Shown: positions 1-11,996 of the stretch, piece by piece
Layout of the letters: each line of letters begins with the position of its first letter
Position numbering within the stretch: the stretch's first letter is position 1
Assembly: GCA_910592005.1 (NCBI GenBank)
Contig: CAJVPP010000381.1
Span: 1 to 34,201, forward strand
Source of the DNA: Funneliformis mosseae
Lineage: Eukaryota > Glomeromycota > Glomeromycetes > Glomerales > Glomeraceae
Reading direction: 5' to 3'
DNA: 34,201 nt
The notes under the pieces: generated by a model
What the model was told of the DNA's origin: nothing
What the model saw: only the letters and a program-made list of their open reading frames with translations
Database searches by the model: none
Position numbers and translations under genes: made by a program

Positions 1-1513
1 TATGAGATAAATAAGATAAAATAAATAGAAGAAATATATTGTATAAAAGAAATATATGCTATAGACGACATAGATGACATAGAAGACATATATGATTTCT
101 TGGGGATCGATGTCATTCTTTAGATCATCATTATCTATATTTTCTTTTGTGTAATAATAGCATTGATTTATATTTGGTTACCAGTAGTTAGAGTAGATAT
201 AGAATACAGTTTTTTTAATTATAAAAATATTTTAAGTGAAAGAAGAATGTGCTTTTTTGAAGAATCTGTTTAATGCTTAATTTTTTATATTATAATAAAA
301 ATAAATAAGTTGATTCTTTTTGCGAATCATTTTTATATTAATAATTTACCTAAAATTTAAAAATTTAAACAATTTTTACCAGAATTATAAATACATATTA
401 TCACATATTTTATTTATTAACACATACATATTTTGAGATTTACCTTCATATATTTCTGGACATCTTAATAAGCATGAGAGAAAATGTTTTTAATTAGTTA
501 AATATCATTCGAATAATGATTAGCTGATAATCACCTAATGTATTATGAATTTAAGTTTGAATTTAAGATTTAAACTTTTTTGCTTTAAACAAATGTAATA
601 AACCTATAAACCATTTCTGTACTTTTATAATAAATTATAAAAGTAAGATAATTGTTAAAGAATCTTATAATAATTACAATATAAAAGTTGGATTTCAATT
701 TTAATAGTCATTATCTAAAAATTTATGAGCTAAATCAATATTCAAAGTAAAATAAGTTTGAAAATAAAAGGCAAAAAATTAATGATAAAGAAAACTATAT
801 GATATTTTCAGACTTTCAGTAATATATATCATTACATATTAAAATTTTACGTAAAAATAGTAAAAGGAATATACAGATTTAATATTAAACCTAACAATAT
901 TTAAAGTTATAAGTGAGAAAGCAAATCCACATTTAATAAGATTTTTTAATATAATGATAAATGCAATAATACCAAATATACAATTAGTATATAATAAAAA
1001 TGAGGCAAAAATAAGCCATAATAATTTGTTATATTATGACAGACAAAAAAAATGTTTGTTAATGAGTTTGTATTAAATATTAAATTGTTTTTGAATTCAA
1101 CTAAATCAATTAATGAATTTATAGATATAATATATAAAATTGAAATATTAGTATGTGCAAGAATAGTTGATTTACATAAAATAAAAATTGCTTAAAATTA
1201 TAAAATAAGTATAAAAGAACTTTTCAAAAGAATGTAAATACACTATATATTTATATAAAAAAAAGTTTATTAATATGAATTTGATCAAATTTATTTTAAT
1301 ACTTATAATAAGAATTAATATATTAATACTTTGTTCTTTATTCTTTTACTAGAGTAATTTTTTATAATATTTAATATAGATGACTTTCATTTAATTAAAG
1401 AAATAAAAAAATTAGATACTATTTAGTTTTCAACAACTTATATATAAATAATTATTAACTATTTACAAATTTCTATTATAGAGGTTAGAACTAGTTAATT
1501 TTAAATTGATTAA

Positions 1514-1720
1514 TTAACCAGTTAAAATATTTAACATATTAACAAGTTAAAGATTTTTTTAATAGATGAATTTAAATCCAGCTGAAATTCAATTTCTGAT
1601 CAGAATTAAGATTTTTATTATTGATAAAATATTATCTAATTCTGGCCAAATTTATAATATTAATTTTAACTAATTAATTAACCAGTTAACAAATATTTTA
1701 ACTGATTATTAACTGGTTAA
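1514..1720. repeat. TTAACCAGTTAA repeat cluster with perfect inverted pair
   Basis: The 12-mer TTAACCAGTTAA occurs at 1514-1525 and again at 1678-1689. Its exact reverse complement TTAACTGGTTAA is at 1709-1720, so the last two form an inverted repeat with a 19-base spacer. The surrounding roughly 65 bases of the two copies (from about 1493 and about 1660) can also be aligned with gaps, which points to an old duplication. Function is unknown. It may be a decayed element end. Confidence 0.6.
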
Positions 1721-2589
1721 AGAATTTTCAGTCAATTTCAATCTTTATCCTATTATTTATAATAGTATTGTTACAGAATAATTAATTATATGATCTATAA
1801 ATAATTTATAATTATGATATAGTACCAAATATTAAAAATATCAAATATATTAAATATGTTTAATATAGTTAATATATTTAACATAAATTAAATATATATA
1901 TAGAGGACTAAATTTATTAGAAAAGATAATTATCAATTGCTTGATGCAATCTGATCAGTTCAGTGATAACTATATATAATCTCTTTTTTTATAAAAATAG
2001 CGCAAGGCTATTCTTTCCTATTTGTGATCAATTCATCTTTTTGTATTTTATTTTAGTATTTTATTCTTTTGGTTAGCTTATTTATTAATAAATTCATTTT
2101 TTATCTGAGATATCTTTGTGATACTTTGTATTAAACATAATTAATATTTAACTTAATTGATAGAAATATACTCAATGTGTATTAAATATACTTAACAGCA
2201 GTAATGTCTATTTTTGATGTTCCAGAGATTGTTATCTCAGCTATATATCCTAACCTGTCTTACATTATGTCTCAAATGTCTTATTTATCTTATCTATATT
2301 CCATTAGTATTCTATCAATATTTTATGACAATATTGCTTAATAGTATATTACGAATAAATCATACATTCGTTGAAGATTTGAATATATTTTTCAGTATAT
2401 AACTGAACCTTATTTAACTTAAAAACTATGATTTTATTATATAAACTATAAAAGAGTTAACCCTCTAACATTATGTCTAACAATTATAATTTAAAAAGAT
2501 TGCATGTTAACATTATTTCAATTCATAATCTTATAAATATAAATACATATAATATTAATTATTGATTAATTAATAAATATTTGGATTTT

Positions 2590-2720
2590 TTGCAATAGAA
2601 AATATTAAAAAAAATTTTTATTACTTTATTATTTTTTAGTAAAATAAATTTAGATTTAACATTAATTCAAAAAAATTTTTTTTGGTAATTTTCTTTTTAC
2701 TATAAAATATTCATTTTAGC
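2590..2720. repeat. Dispersed AT-rich repeat, left copy
   Basis: This stretch aligns by eye with 32250-32420 on the same strand. Shared landmarks are TTTTTAGTAAAATAAAT, then a TTTAA.ATTAA segment, a poly-A/poly-T junction, and a CTTTTTACTA.AAA.TATT block in the same order. Similarity is imperfect, as expected of old repeat copies. The base composition makes chance alignment easier, so confidence is moderate. Confidence 0.45.
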
Positions 2721-4901
2721 AAAAAATAAAACTTACTAATTTTAATTATATTAAATTACTCATAATATATAGTTATGATAATACTATTATAGAATAAAAA
2801 AAATAAAAAATGTATAACTAATTGGAATGAAAGATAATAACTATACTTAATACAAGATTATATAAATACATTAAAGATAATTTTAAAAAGTAGTAATAAT
2901 ATATATTTTAATAATTATGTAACTCAGTTATTATAAATTGATCAAACTAACTATTTATTTAAAAGTTATAGTTTATTTATATACATAAAAATAAATAGCA
3001 AGAAATTATATTTCATTTAGTATACAATTTTTATTTATTTTTAGACTTTTGCATGTATTACTTAATAGTAAAAAATAGGTAATACTAGTATATTATTTAT
3101 TTTTTAACTTTTATTTCATTTATTTTGAAGAATGCATAAAACTGATAAAGAAATCCAAATTTTGAAGAATAAATATTTTATTAGAATTAGTATATTTATA
3201 AATATATGAAAATTAGAACAATTATCAAAAATAAATTTGTATTTATATATAAAGTTATTGAATATTAAATGATTCTTAATTTATTAAATAATTTAATTCT
3301 AATAACTCTTGATATAAAAGTAATACTTTTCATTTTGAATCATTTATAAATATATTAAAATTATTTTTTTATATATAAATATTTACATTATATTAGAAAT
3401 ATAAAGATTATATAAAGTATTATTAGTATTTTGTTTAATATTTTTTATTAAAAGGATATTAATCATTCTTTTTTAAAAATAATTAAACATTTTTATTCAG
3501 TTTTATAATTATTTAGTAGAGAATATACATAGTAAAATTTAAATAAATATATCTATAAATGCAAGTATAAATAATATTATTAAACAGATATATATAATTA
3601 GTAAGTTTTTTAAAAATATTTAAAAAATAAATTAATAAAAGTTTAATATTTACTAAGATTTTCACATTTTAGATATATTTAAAAAGATTTATTAAATATA
3701 ATGATATTATTTTTATACTTCATTAAAGCTTAATTTTCTAATAAGTAATGTAAATTTATTTTTGTTATAATATTTTTATAAGATTTATCAAATTGTAATT
3801 ATTAAATTAACAAGAGATATTATAAATCTACTAACTAAATATAAGACATTCTTTTAAACTAAATATTTATGACTAAATATATATATTGCAATTAAAAATG
3901 TTGCAATTAAGTTATAATTTATAATGCAATTAAATTTTCTTATAGTATAATTAAGTTGTAATTCAATTGAAATTTGAAAATAATTATGGAATCTATTTTT
4001 ATTTATAATGCATGTGATACTAAATTAAATAATAATAGTATAATATAATATTAGTTTATAAATATAATTATCATTAGACATATTATAATAATTTAAAAAA
4101 ATAGATATAATTATTATAAATAATATTATAAGCATGATATATTTGATAATATAAAATCTTTTTAAATAGATTACAAAATAGTAATAATAAACTTTTTAAG
4201 AAAAATAAGAAAATAATGATAATATAGAAAAAAAAATAATAGAAAGGAATAAAAATAGTAATAATCTTGATTTTACTATATTATTATTAAAATTAACAAA
4301 TATTTTGCTTAATATAAAATAATAATAAAGAAATCATAATAAAAAACATTATTATTTTTAATATAAATTTATTAGTTTTTTTTATTATATAATATATAAG
4401 TTATTAATTTTTTGTTTTTCAAAAATTAGTATTATATACTTTATAGTTAAAATTTTAAATATTAAATTTTATTAGATTAGAAAATGAAAATAAATATATT
4501 AAAAAAGATTATATAAAGTTTTATCAATACTTACTTAATAAAATTAATATTATATAAAACTATGTATTTTTAATATATATTATATTGTAAATTTAATATA
4601 AATATTTGTAGATTAAAATTGAATTTTTCTTATATTCAATAAATCTTAAAATATAAATTTATATATGAAAATATGCATTTATAATTTTGATAAAATAAAT
4701 TTTAAATAAAATTATTAAATGTAAAAATATAAAATAATTTGTAAAAAATTTCTATTTATTTATTTTTGATTATTACCTTTTGCTTATTTTAAAATATTTA
4801 TAAATATTTTCAATAAGTATAATAATCAGATATTATAAAATAAAATTAGAGTTTTAAATAATTCAATTTAGGTTAAGTCAATTAAATTATTTGAACTGAG
4901 A

Positions 4902-4963
4902 AGATTAGATCAAGTCAAACAAATTTGATTTAATTTTAATTTTCATTTGACCTGATCTAATCT
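4902..4963. repeat. Inverted repeat next to minisatellite
   Basis: Arms 4902-4919 and 4946-4963 are 18 bases each and complementary at 17 positions, around a 26-base loop. The arm core is AGATTAGATC. Related AGATCAGATC and ATTAGATGA motifs lie on the other side of the tandem array (5298-5405), including a perfect 9-bp inverted pair at 5298-5306 and 5314-5322. The array may therefore be the interior of one degenerate element. Confidence 0.6.
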
Positions 4964-4990
4964 AATCAATTTATTCAAGAAGAACATTTT

Positions 4991-5285
4991 ATTATGTTTT
5001 AATTAAATAATATATATTATTATTTTAATTGAAAAATTAGTTATTATTTATAAAAAACAATTTATTATTATTTTAATTGAATATTATATATTATTATTTT
5101 AATTAAATGATTAGTTATTATTTAAAAAGAATAATTCATTATCATTTAAGATGAAAAATTCATTATCATTCTATTTAAATGATATATATTATCATTATAA
5201 TTAAACAATTAGTTATTATTCAAAAAGAATAATTTATTATTGTTTTAATTAAATAATTCATTATTATTCAAAAAAATGATTGGTT
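4991..5285. repeat. 24-26 bp minisatellite, about 12 units
   Basis: A tandem array of diverged units. Most are 24 bases, two are 26, the last is 23 and the first partial-type unit is 28. After the first unit (4991-5018) I place unit starts at 5019, 5043, 5067, 5093, 5117, 5141, 5165, 5191, 5215, 5239 and 5263. Most begin ATTATT or ATCATT and many end ATT or GTT. Three unit classes recur in an A-B-C order, giving a higher-order period of about 74 bases, for example A copies at 5019 and 5093 and again at 5191 after one extra B-type unit. Confidence 0.8.
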
Positions 5286-7148
5286 GATCCAAATTTTATT
5301 AGATGAGATTAAGTCATCTAATCTGATATTAATCTAAAGATTTACTGATTTAACTTAAATTTTCAGAATAGATCAGATCAGATAAACAGGTTGATCTAAC
5401 TTGTTTCAAAATGTTATACAAAACTAATATAAATATTTAAAGTTATTTTAATACTAAATAATTTATACAGAAATTAATTATTGTCTAATTATTTAAATTA
5501 ATTTCTTTATATCTTTTATTTGAATTAAATATTTAAAATATTTTTTTATTATTAGTTTATTATGAAAAAATCTATTTAGATAATAATCAATAGTATTTTA
5601 AAAAATTATAATAATAAAATAATAAATTATATAATACATTATTCTATTTATACTTTATACTAAATAAATTTTTATAATTTTTAAAAATTATTGTTTAAAA
5701 AATTATAATAGAACCCATTTTGATAAATAAGTTTAATCAAAATTTTATTACATAAGTTAAGTATATTATATGTAAAAAATTTCATATATTTTATTATTAT
5801 TTCATTATTTTAAAATATATATAATCAATTTTATTAAATATTTATAATTATAAATGTATAAAATTACTAAGAAAATCAGATTTTGAATTTTTGACTAAAT
5901 AATATATTTTAATAAAAAATTTTCAAGAATCTGATTTTTCTAATAATTAATTCAAATATCTTAATTTTTATATATTCTTATTGATAAAATTGCTCTATTA
6001 TTAAATAATTATATGAAAAAGAGATTTCATTTTAAAATGCATCTAATGAGCAAAATATTACAGACTATTAAAATAAAGTATAATTATTTTGTAGAATATT
6101 ATATAATAAGAAATATAAAGTTTCTGGATTAGTTAAAGTGATATTATAAACTTTTAAATCTTTAAATTTAATTGCTTTATTTATATTTTTTCATTCTAAT
6201 TTTTTTGAAATTTTGTTAATTAAATAGTGTAAACTTGCTTCATCTGAATGTTCTTTTACTATTCATTAAAAAATTATCAATAGAAGATACTATTTAAAAT
6301 CACTTTTGAAATTTACATACTTATAAGTAAATGCTGATAAAAAAATATTAAATATTTTGATTGTACTAACCTTCTAATTTAACAGTTATATTGAAATCAT
6401 TTTAAAATTGCTGTAAAAAAGTAAAAATAAATATGTAAAAAGTTACAAATATCTCAAGTTTTGCTTTAACATGAAATATTCTTTTTCTAATGATATCCTT
6501 CTAAAATATTGCTTAATGATGAACAAAAATAACAAGTTAATGTCATTAAAGCAGTTTTTTCTAAAAATAGAAAGGATTAAAAAATATCAATTTTAATAAT
6601 TTATTGATAATCTCATAATGCTTATAAATAGTTATATTCAAAAAATAAAATACAACTGAAATGAAGAAGAAATTATGAATTAAAGGAATAACAATAGCAA
6701 AAGAAAAAAATCCTGTTAATAAGGAATAGAAGAAAATAATTATAACATCAAATATATGTATTCTCAGAGTTGCTTGTTTGCTTACCTTATCCTTTTTGTG
6801 TTTCATTTTTACTTAAAGAAAAGCCTGAGGATTGATTTCTTATGTTTGGCTATATAAGTAAATAATTCTTTGTATATTCTTTTACACTAATATGCTTATA
6901 TTACTTCCTTTCAACTCGTCCTTTTCCTTTTCTTTTTCCATTTTTCCTCTTCTACATTATCATTATATTTCTTTTTTTACTTTCTCAGTTGTTGTAATTA
7001 AAAGTAATTATTTTAATTGAGGTGGGACAATAACAAATTCACATTATTCTGCAATACCAAAATTGTAAATATCTCTCTCATTAGACATAAGAATGAATTA
7101 AAATTTTTTATTTAACCTTTTTCATTTAACCTTTTTCATTTTTTTAAA

Positions 7149-9248
7149 TTACCATCTATGTCGATTTTTAAATTTAATCAAATCACATTTATTTGGAATG
7201 GAAGTCCAACCATGTAAGATACATTTAACGTCCTCAATCTCTTTTCTCTTATCTAATTCATATAAATAAGTGAAAATGGCTAGTTTAATGGTTTTATCCG
7301 GTTTAATTAACCTTTGTTTCATAACTTTTAATACTTCAACAATTTCACTATAGTAACCATTTTTGCCTAATAAATTAATGATAGATAAGAAATTTTGAAT
7401 ATTTAAAGTAATTATAGGAGATTGGTTTTTAATTAAGTCCATATAAAAATTTTTTCCAATATGAAATTGGTCATTATAAGCACAGGCATCGATATAAATT
7501 GATATGGTCCTATTATCGGGTTTCAAGTTATATTTTTCAGTTAAATCAGAATATAATTGAAATAATAAAGACATTAACCCAGAGCGATTACAGGCATCCA
7601 TTAAACAATTAATACATGCTATATCAGGTTGTAATCCATGTTGTTTCATTTCTTCAAAGGTTTTGAACGCATTTGATAATTGACCATTATTAACAAAAGC
7701 GACCATAATAGCGCAATAAGTGAACTGATTAGGAGGGATGTCACTTTTTTTCATATCTTCGAATAGTTTCAGAGAAGTGTGTAAATCCCCCAATTTAGCA
7801 CAAGCATCCACTAAAATAGTATAAGTGTATACATTAGGTTTAATATCATCTTTAAGCATTTGTTGATAAACGAAAATTGCTTCATCCAATTTCAATTGTT
7901 TTGTTTTAGCATTAATTAATGCCGTATAAGCTATTAAATCTGGTACGCCATACCTTTTAATATCCTCAAATATGAGATCTATGGTATCATTATTCAATAT
8001 GAGAGGTTTATTTTTAATCCAAGCGCAAATTAATGTCGTTAAAGTAACGACATTAGGTTCAATCTTTGAAACATGAACCATCCTTTCAAACCATCTAATC
8101 GCCTCCCTTGTATATCCCGCTTTAACACATGCCGACATCAAAATAGAATAAATGTAAATGTTTGGTTCAATTCCTCTTTCGGTCAATTGTTTAAAATAAT
8201 AAAAACATTTTTCAATATTTTTATTATTTGCACAAGATAACATGATTCCACAATAACTTGTAATGTCGGGTTCAATCCCGGATTCCATCATATATTCAAA
8301 CACTTGTTCGGCCTGAGCTTGCGCTTTTAAATTACCAAATAAATTCAACAAAATATTATAGGTTATTAGACTTGGTTTAATCCCATTCCTTTGCATCAAT
8401 TCTAATAAATCTAATGCCTTTGTGATGTTTTTCTCTTTAACGTATCCATTCATCATACTATTATATATTTTCACATCCTCATAGTCTCTTCCAACTTTTC
8501 CAAATAATTCCTCGGCCGTAATTATTTCATTACTTTTAACTAACTTTGAAATTAAATAATTAACTGTATATATGGGTATCTTTTCTTTCATTATATTTAA
8601 CCAATTAAATTTTTTAATGGCCTCCTTTATATTTAATTTAATTATGCATTCTAACATCATTAGATTATTATTTAACCATTTCACTATATTCTCCCTTCCT
8701 CTTAAATACTTTATTATAATTAATACTTTTTCTATGTCTTTTTCTTCATATAAGGAAGTTAATAATCTTAAATGAATGTGAATTGGTATATTATTTAAAA
8801 AGGTATGATTTTGATTCACGTAAAAATACCATAATTCATCAATATTATATAGATTTATTGGAAAATCCTTACAATCTCTTTTTGTGTATTCGAAAAATTC
8901 ATGTAAAATCTTTATCGCATTCATTGTCTGTGTCTTGTTGTTTCCGACGTTCACATTTGTAACCTCTCCACTACCATTATCGCTCTCCCAATTACTATTC
9001 ATCCTCCTAACTATATTTCCAGTAAGTCGCTGTTGCTGCTGTTGCTTGGTAATGTCCCTACAATTATTTCCATTTCTAAACATGCTACCGCTCCTACAAA
9101 GTCTACTTATACCATTGTTGTTACTTGGTGAATTAAACGTTAATGACCGTCTAAGCACCTTCCAGCAACACTTATCCAGTATGGAGTGGAATTGTGCTGT
9201 AGTTGTTGAATTAAACGTTAATTTAATTCTACCTCCTCGTAATATCAT
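7149..9248 (-). CDS. P-class pentatricopeptide repeat protein, probably mitochondrial
   Basis: Single-exon gene of 699 codons. From about residue 259 to 615 there are roughly ten consecutive PPR motifs, mostly 35 residues, with the usual pattern of a Y/T-N/T start and a G-I-x-P-N/D end. Placed starts are 259, 294, 329, 364, 400, 438, 473, 508, 543 and 579. PPR proteins bind single-stranded organellar RNA one base per repeat and act in transcript processing, stability or translation. The first 25 residues are Arg/Lys/Ser/Thr-rich with no acidic residue, which fits a mitochondrial presequence. A short Gln run (about residues 69-73) and an Asn/Ser-rich linker precede the helical part. The start codon is the first Met, and no intron is needed. 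No DYW or SMR domain is visible. The mitochondrial location is inference. Confidence 0.9.
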   Translation of the reverse strand: MILRGGRIKLTFNSTTTAQFHSILDKCCWKVLRRSLTFNSPSNNNGISRLCRSGSMFRNGNNCRDITKQQQQQRLTGNIVRRMNSNWESDNGSGEVTNVNVGNNKTQTMNAIKILHEFFEYTKRDCKDFPINLYNIDELWYFYVNQNHTFLNNIPIHIHLRLLTSLYEEKDIEKVLIIIKYLRGRENIVKWLNNNLMMLECIIKLNIKEAIKKFNWLNIMKEKIPIYTVNYLISKLVKSNEIITAEELFGKVGRDYEDVKIYNSMMNGYVKEKNITKALDLLELMQRNGIKPSLITYNILLNLFGNLKAQAQAEQVFEYMMESGIEPDITSYCGIMLSCANNKNIEKCFYYFKQLTERGIEPNIYIYSILMSACVKAGYTREAIRWFERMVHVSKIEPNVVTLTTLICAWIKNKPLILNNDTIDLIFEDIKRYGVPDLIAYTALINAKTKQLKLDEAIFVYQQMLKDDIKPNVYTYTILVDACAKLGDLHTSLKLFEDMKKSDIPPNQFTYCAIMVAFVNNGQLSNAFKTFEEMKQHGLQPDIACINCLMDACNRSGLMSLLFQLYSDLTEKYNLKPDNRTISIYIDACAYNDQFHIGKNFYMDLIKNQSPIITLNIQNFLSIINLLGKNGYYSEIVEVLKVMKQRLIKPDKTIKLAIFTYLYELDKRKEIEDVKCILHGWTSIPNKCDLIKFKNRHRW

Positions 9249-9365
9249 TTTTTCGATTAAATTTCAAAGATCAAAAAAAAATTTTTTTTTTGTTGATAAG
9301 CAAATCATCGAGGTTACCTTTTTCATCTCGGATCTGAAGGTTTAATTTATCATAAAAATTTCACA

Positions 9366-9375
9366 CCACGTGACC
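9366..9375. promoter_or_regulatory. Extended E-box CCACGTGACC
   Basis: The palindromic core CACGTG lies about 118 bases upstream of the PPR start codon at 9248. The nine bases CCACGTGAC are the reverse complement of GTCACGTGG found just upstream of the uS5m gene (17843-17851). CACGTG is the core bound by bHLH factors such as yeast Cbf1. Binding here is inference. Confidence 0.4.
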
Positions 9376-10186
9376 AAGTTCCATAATGCCGGCCAAAATC
9401 ACGTAGGTAAAATTTTTTTAATTTTAGTCCGGAGCGATCTTAACTAAAGCAATCGACTCATATCGGACTCCATTGTCGTAGCATAAGTGTAACGAAAGGG
9501 ACCGACCTTCGCTACTCATATCATGAAAAAAACATACTATTCCTATATAGTCACACACCCCCATCGGGGATCAAAAAAATTTTGGCGTGATTATAGAACC
9601 TCCTCAAAATAATTTCGTCATACCCTTTTCTATGTTTTAATATAGTTTCGACAGTTTCGGCTTTTCGTCGTATCGAATGGGTTTCGTCGTATCTCTTATT
9701 ATGATTTTAATATAGTTTCGTCTAAGTTTCGACTGTTATTAAGGGGTTTCGTCCCTCATCTATATTCGACGATATAATAAACTAGATTAGGAATTCGTCA
9801 GAGGGATTATCCCGAATCTTTAGGCCAGAATTAGGATTTTATGATTATAAAAAATTTTAAAGATAAAAAGAAATTTTGAATATAAAAGCTATTTCTTTTT
9901 ATATTTATTAGGATAAGCCTTATATCGTTGTTACAGTAGCATTTTCTAATACAATTGTAAGCTAATTCGTTAATAATGAAAAGTCCTTTGTTTTGAATGC
10001 GAAAGGAATCTAAAAACGAAGGCATAAAAGTTTACATATAAAAACAACGGAATACAGTCAACTCTCTATAAGTGCGTTTATAGCATCTTATTAAATTTAA
10101 TTAACAAATAAAAACAAATAAATATTTAAAAAATAATAACAAAGCTACGACATAACTTTTTTTTTATTTTTTTTTTATGTTTAAAA

Positions 10187-10230
10187 ATCGATCCCAAGAC
10201 CGGTTTAAAATGATCGGTCTAAATATCGAT
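10187..10230. promoter_or_regulatory. Interrupted palindrome upstream of chorismate synthase
   Basis: Outer ATCGAT boxes (10187-10192 and 10225-10230) and inner AGACCG/CGGTCT boxes are arranged symmetrically around a TTTAAAATGA-type centre, with about four unmatched positions per arm. It lies roughly 170-210 bases before the chorismate synthase ATG, so it could be a regulator site or a repeat relic. No known factor is assigned. Confidence 0.35.
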
Positions 10231-10395
10231 CTTAAAAGATTGCCTTCTCACGGGTCAAGATCGGATGAATCGGACTCGTATTCGGCCATAAACTAAATAA
10301 AATTATTAAGCCACGATTTTAAGAAGCCACATCTTATATTTTAAAGACAAAGTATAAATAATTATTTTTGTTCGAACTTTTGCATTTGAAACATA

Positions 10396-11996
10396 ATGAG
10401 TACATTTGGAACAATTTTTCGCGTTACCACTTATGGAGAATCTCATGGTAAATCCGTGGGTTGTATTGTAGACGGTTGTCCGCCTGGATTACCTCTGGTT
10501 GAAGCAGACATACAAACACAACTTAGTAGAAGAAGGCCAGGTCAAAGCAACTTGACAACTCCAGTAAGTGAAAAAAAAAAAAAATAAATAAATAATTTTT
10601 TTCCATATTATTTGTAAGGGTAATTAACATTTTTGGGCTTTACTATTTAGAGGGATGAAAAAGATTTGGTGGCGATACAATCGGGTACAGAATTTGGTAT
10701 AACTTTAGGTACCCCAATTGGATTATTAGTTCCAAATCAGGATCAAAGACCTCATGATTACTCAGAGACTGATTTGTATCCAAGGCCAAGTCATGCTGAC
10801 TGGACGTATTTAGAAAAATATGGTGTCAAAGCAAGTAGTGGAGGAGGTAGAGCGTCCGCTCGAGAAACAATAGGTTCGGATCACCTCAACCGATTTCAAT
10901 TACAACTCTGATTGACATTCATTTATTATACGTGATTGATTTTTAAAATAGGAAGAGTGGCTTCTGGTGCTATCGCTGAAAAATATTTAAAACTTGCTCA
11001 TGGAGTTGAGATCGTTGCATTTGTGTCTTCCGTTTCAAATATAGCAATGTCGTTCATACATGAACAAGATGAAAGGTTGTTTCCCATAGATTTTTGGGAT
11101 TTTCTAAATACAGTAAGCCGAGAAGAAATCGACAAGGATGATATTCGATGTCCCGATAAAGTTATAACTGATCAAATGAAAGAGGTCAAGATTTTTTCTT
11201 TTTTGAGCGAGTCAACTTTATCATTATACACGCGCCTAAACTAAAGACCAAGCTTTTAACTTACTTATAGCGTATCCTTGAGGCTAAAGCTTCTAATGAT
11301 TCTGTTGGTGGGACCGTTACATGCGTTATTCGTAATGTGCCCACCGGACTAGGTGAACCGTGTTTCGATAAATTAGAAGCAAAACTTGCGCATGCAATGC
11401 TTTCCATTCCAGCTACAAAAGGTTTTGAAATTGGAAGTGGATTCAAGGGTACCGTATTATTAGGTCATCAACACAACGATCCTTGGATAAAAACAGAAAG
11501 TGGTAGATTAGGGACTAAAACCAATAATTCCGGTGGTATTCAGGTAATAATATCGAAAATTATTTGAATTTATAATAATTCTTTTAATAGTTATATTATA
11601 GATTTCTATATTTTGTATAGGGTGGCATTACGAATGGTGAAAATATTTATTTCAGAGTTGCATTTAAACCACCTGCTACTATTTCTCAAGAACAAAAAAC
11701 TGCTAATTATGATGGTGTTGATGGTGTACTTGCGGCTCGAGGTCGTCATGATCCATGTGTAGTTCCACGCGCTGTGCCAATCGTTGAAGCAATGGCGGCA
11801 TTAGTTATTATGGAGTAAGGCTTTCCACGATTATTTAATCTCATATAAATTGAATTGAATACTTATTTAATCTCTCTTTAATAGTGCTCTTATGATTCAA
11901 CAATCCCGCAAAACAGCAGCATCCCTATTACCACTAAATTCTAAGATTCCACCTTTAATGTTAGGTGCAATACCAAAAACGCAACAAAATCAATAA
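10396..11996 (+). CDS. ARO2: Chorismate synthase (fungal Aro2 type)
   Basis: Catalyses the last shikimate-pathway step, EPSP to chorismate, using reduced FMN. Fungal enzymes of this family also reduce their own flavin with NADPH. Six inferred exons: 10396-10563, 10651-10873, 10952-11184, 11271-11543, 11621-11814 and 11885-11996. All have GT..AG borders and consistent phases, giving 400 residues against 376 in yeast. Signature 1 ([10 protein letters not shown], residues 13-22) carries the conserved His17. RPSHAD (101-106) carries His104. Signature 2 ([20 protein letters not shown]) spans the exon 2/3 junction at residues 118-137. [14 protein letters not shown] (339-352) holds the third conserved His and Asp. 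The ATG at 10396 is the first in frame and immediately precedes the family's usual N-terminus. The enzyme is expected in the cytosol, since no transit peptide is seen. The gene lies close to chorismate mutase. Confidence 0.95.

Larger units (their letters stand above)
1..7148. other. AT-rich gene-free left flank
   Basis: About 7.1 kb of extremely AT-rich DNA. Stop codons are dense in all frames. The only open stretches are short, low-complexity and without recognisable domains; one 81-codon stretch at 6561-6806 on the minus strand is hydrophobic and unconvincing. The region holds the minisatellite at 4991-5285, inverted repeats near 1678-1720 and 4902-4963, a short 9-bp triplet repeat near 63-89, and a dispersed repeat copy near 2590-2720 that resembles one near 32250-32420. 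I see no gene. It reads as decayed, repeat-derived intergenic DNA. Confidence 0.6.
9249..10395. promoter_or_regulatory. Divergent intergenic region between PPR gene and chorismate synthase
   Basis: These 1.15 kb separate two divergently transcribed genes, so both promoters should lie here. The region is less AT-rich than the left flank. It contains CACGTG inside CCACGTGACC (9366-9375), GCCGGCCAAAA (9388-9398), and CACGTAGGT (9400-9408). It also holds two copies of TTTTAATATAGTTTCG about 68 bases apart (near 9635 and 9703) and many TTTCG or CGTCGTATC repeats at 9640-9770. An interrupted palindrome lies at 10187-10230. I see no gene here. The short open stretch at 9831-10025 has no recognisable domain. 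Confidence 0.5.

Noticed and set aside
6561..6806. 81-codon minus-strand frame with hydrophobic stretches
   Set aside because: It is AT-driven Phe/Ile/Leu composition with no family features, in a gene-free flank and with no supporting context.
8884..9345. 153-codon plus-strand frame over the PPR N-terminus
   Set aside because: It is the antisense of the poly-Gln and Ser-rich leader, with Leu/Cys/Phe composition only.
9440..9600. GC-richer stretch examined as a tRNA or other RNA gene
   Set aside because: No cloverleaf, anticodon arm or conserved T-loop could be drawn on either strand.
9831..10025. 64-codon minus-strand frame in the PPR/chorismate synthase interval
   Set aside because: It has no similarity that I recognise and is better explained as promoter-region DNA.
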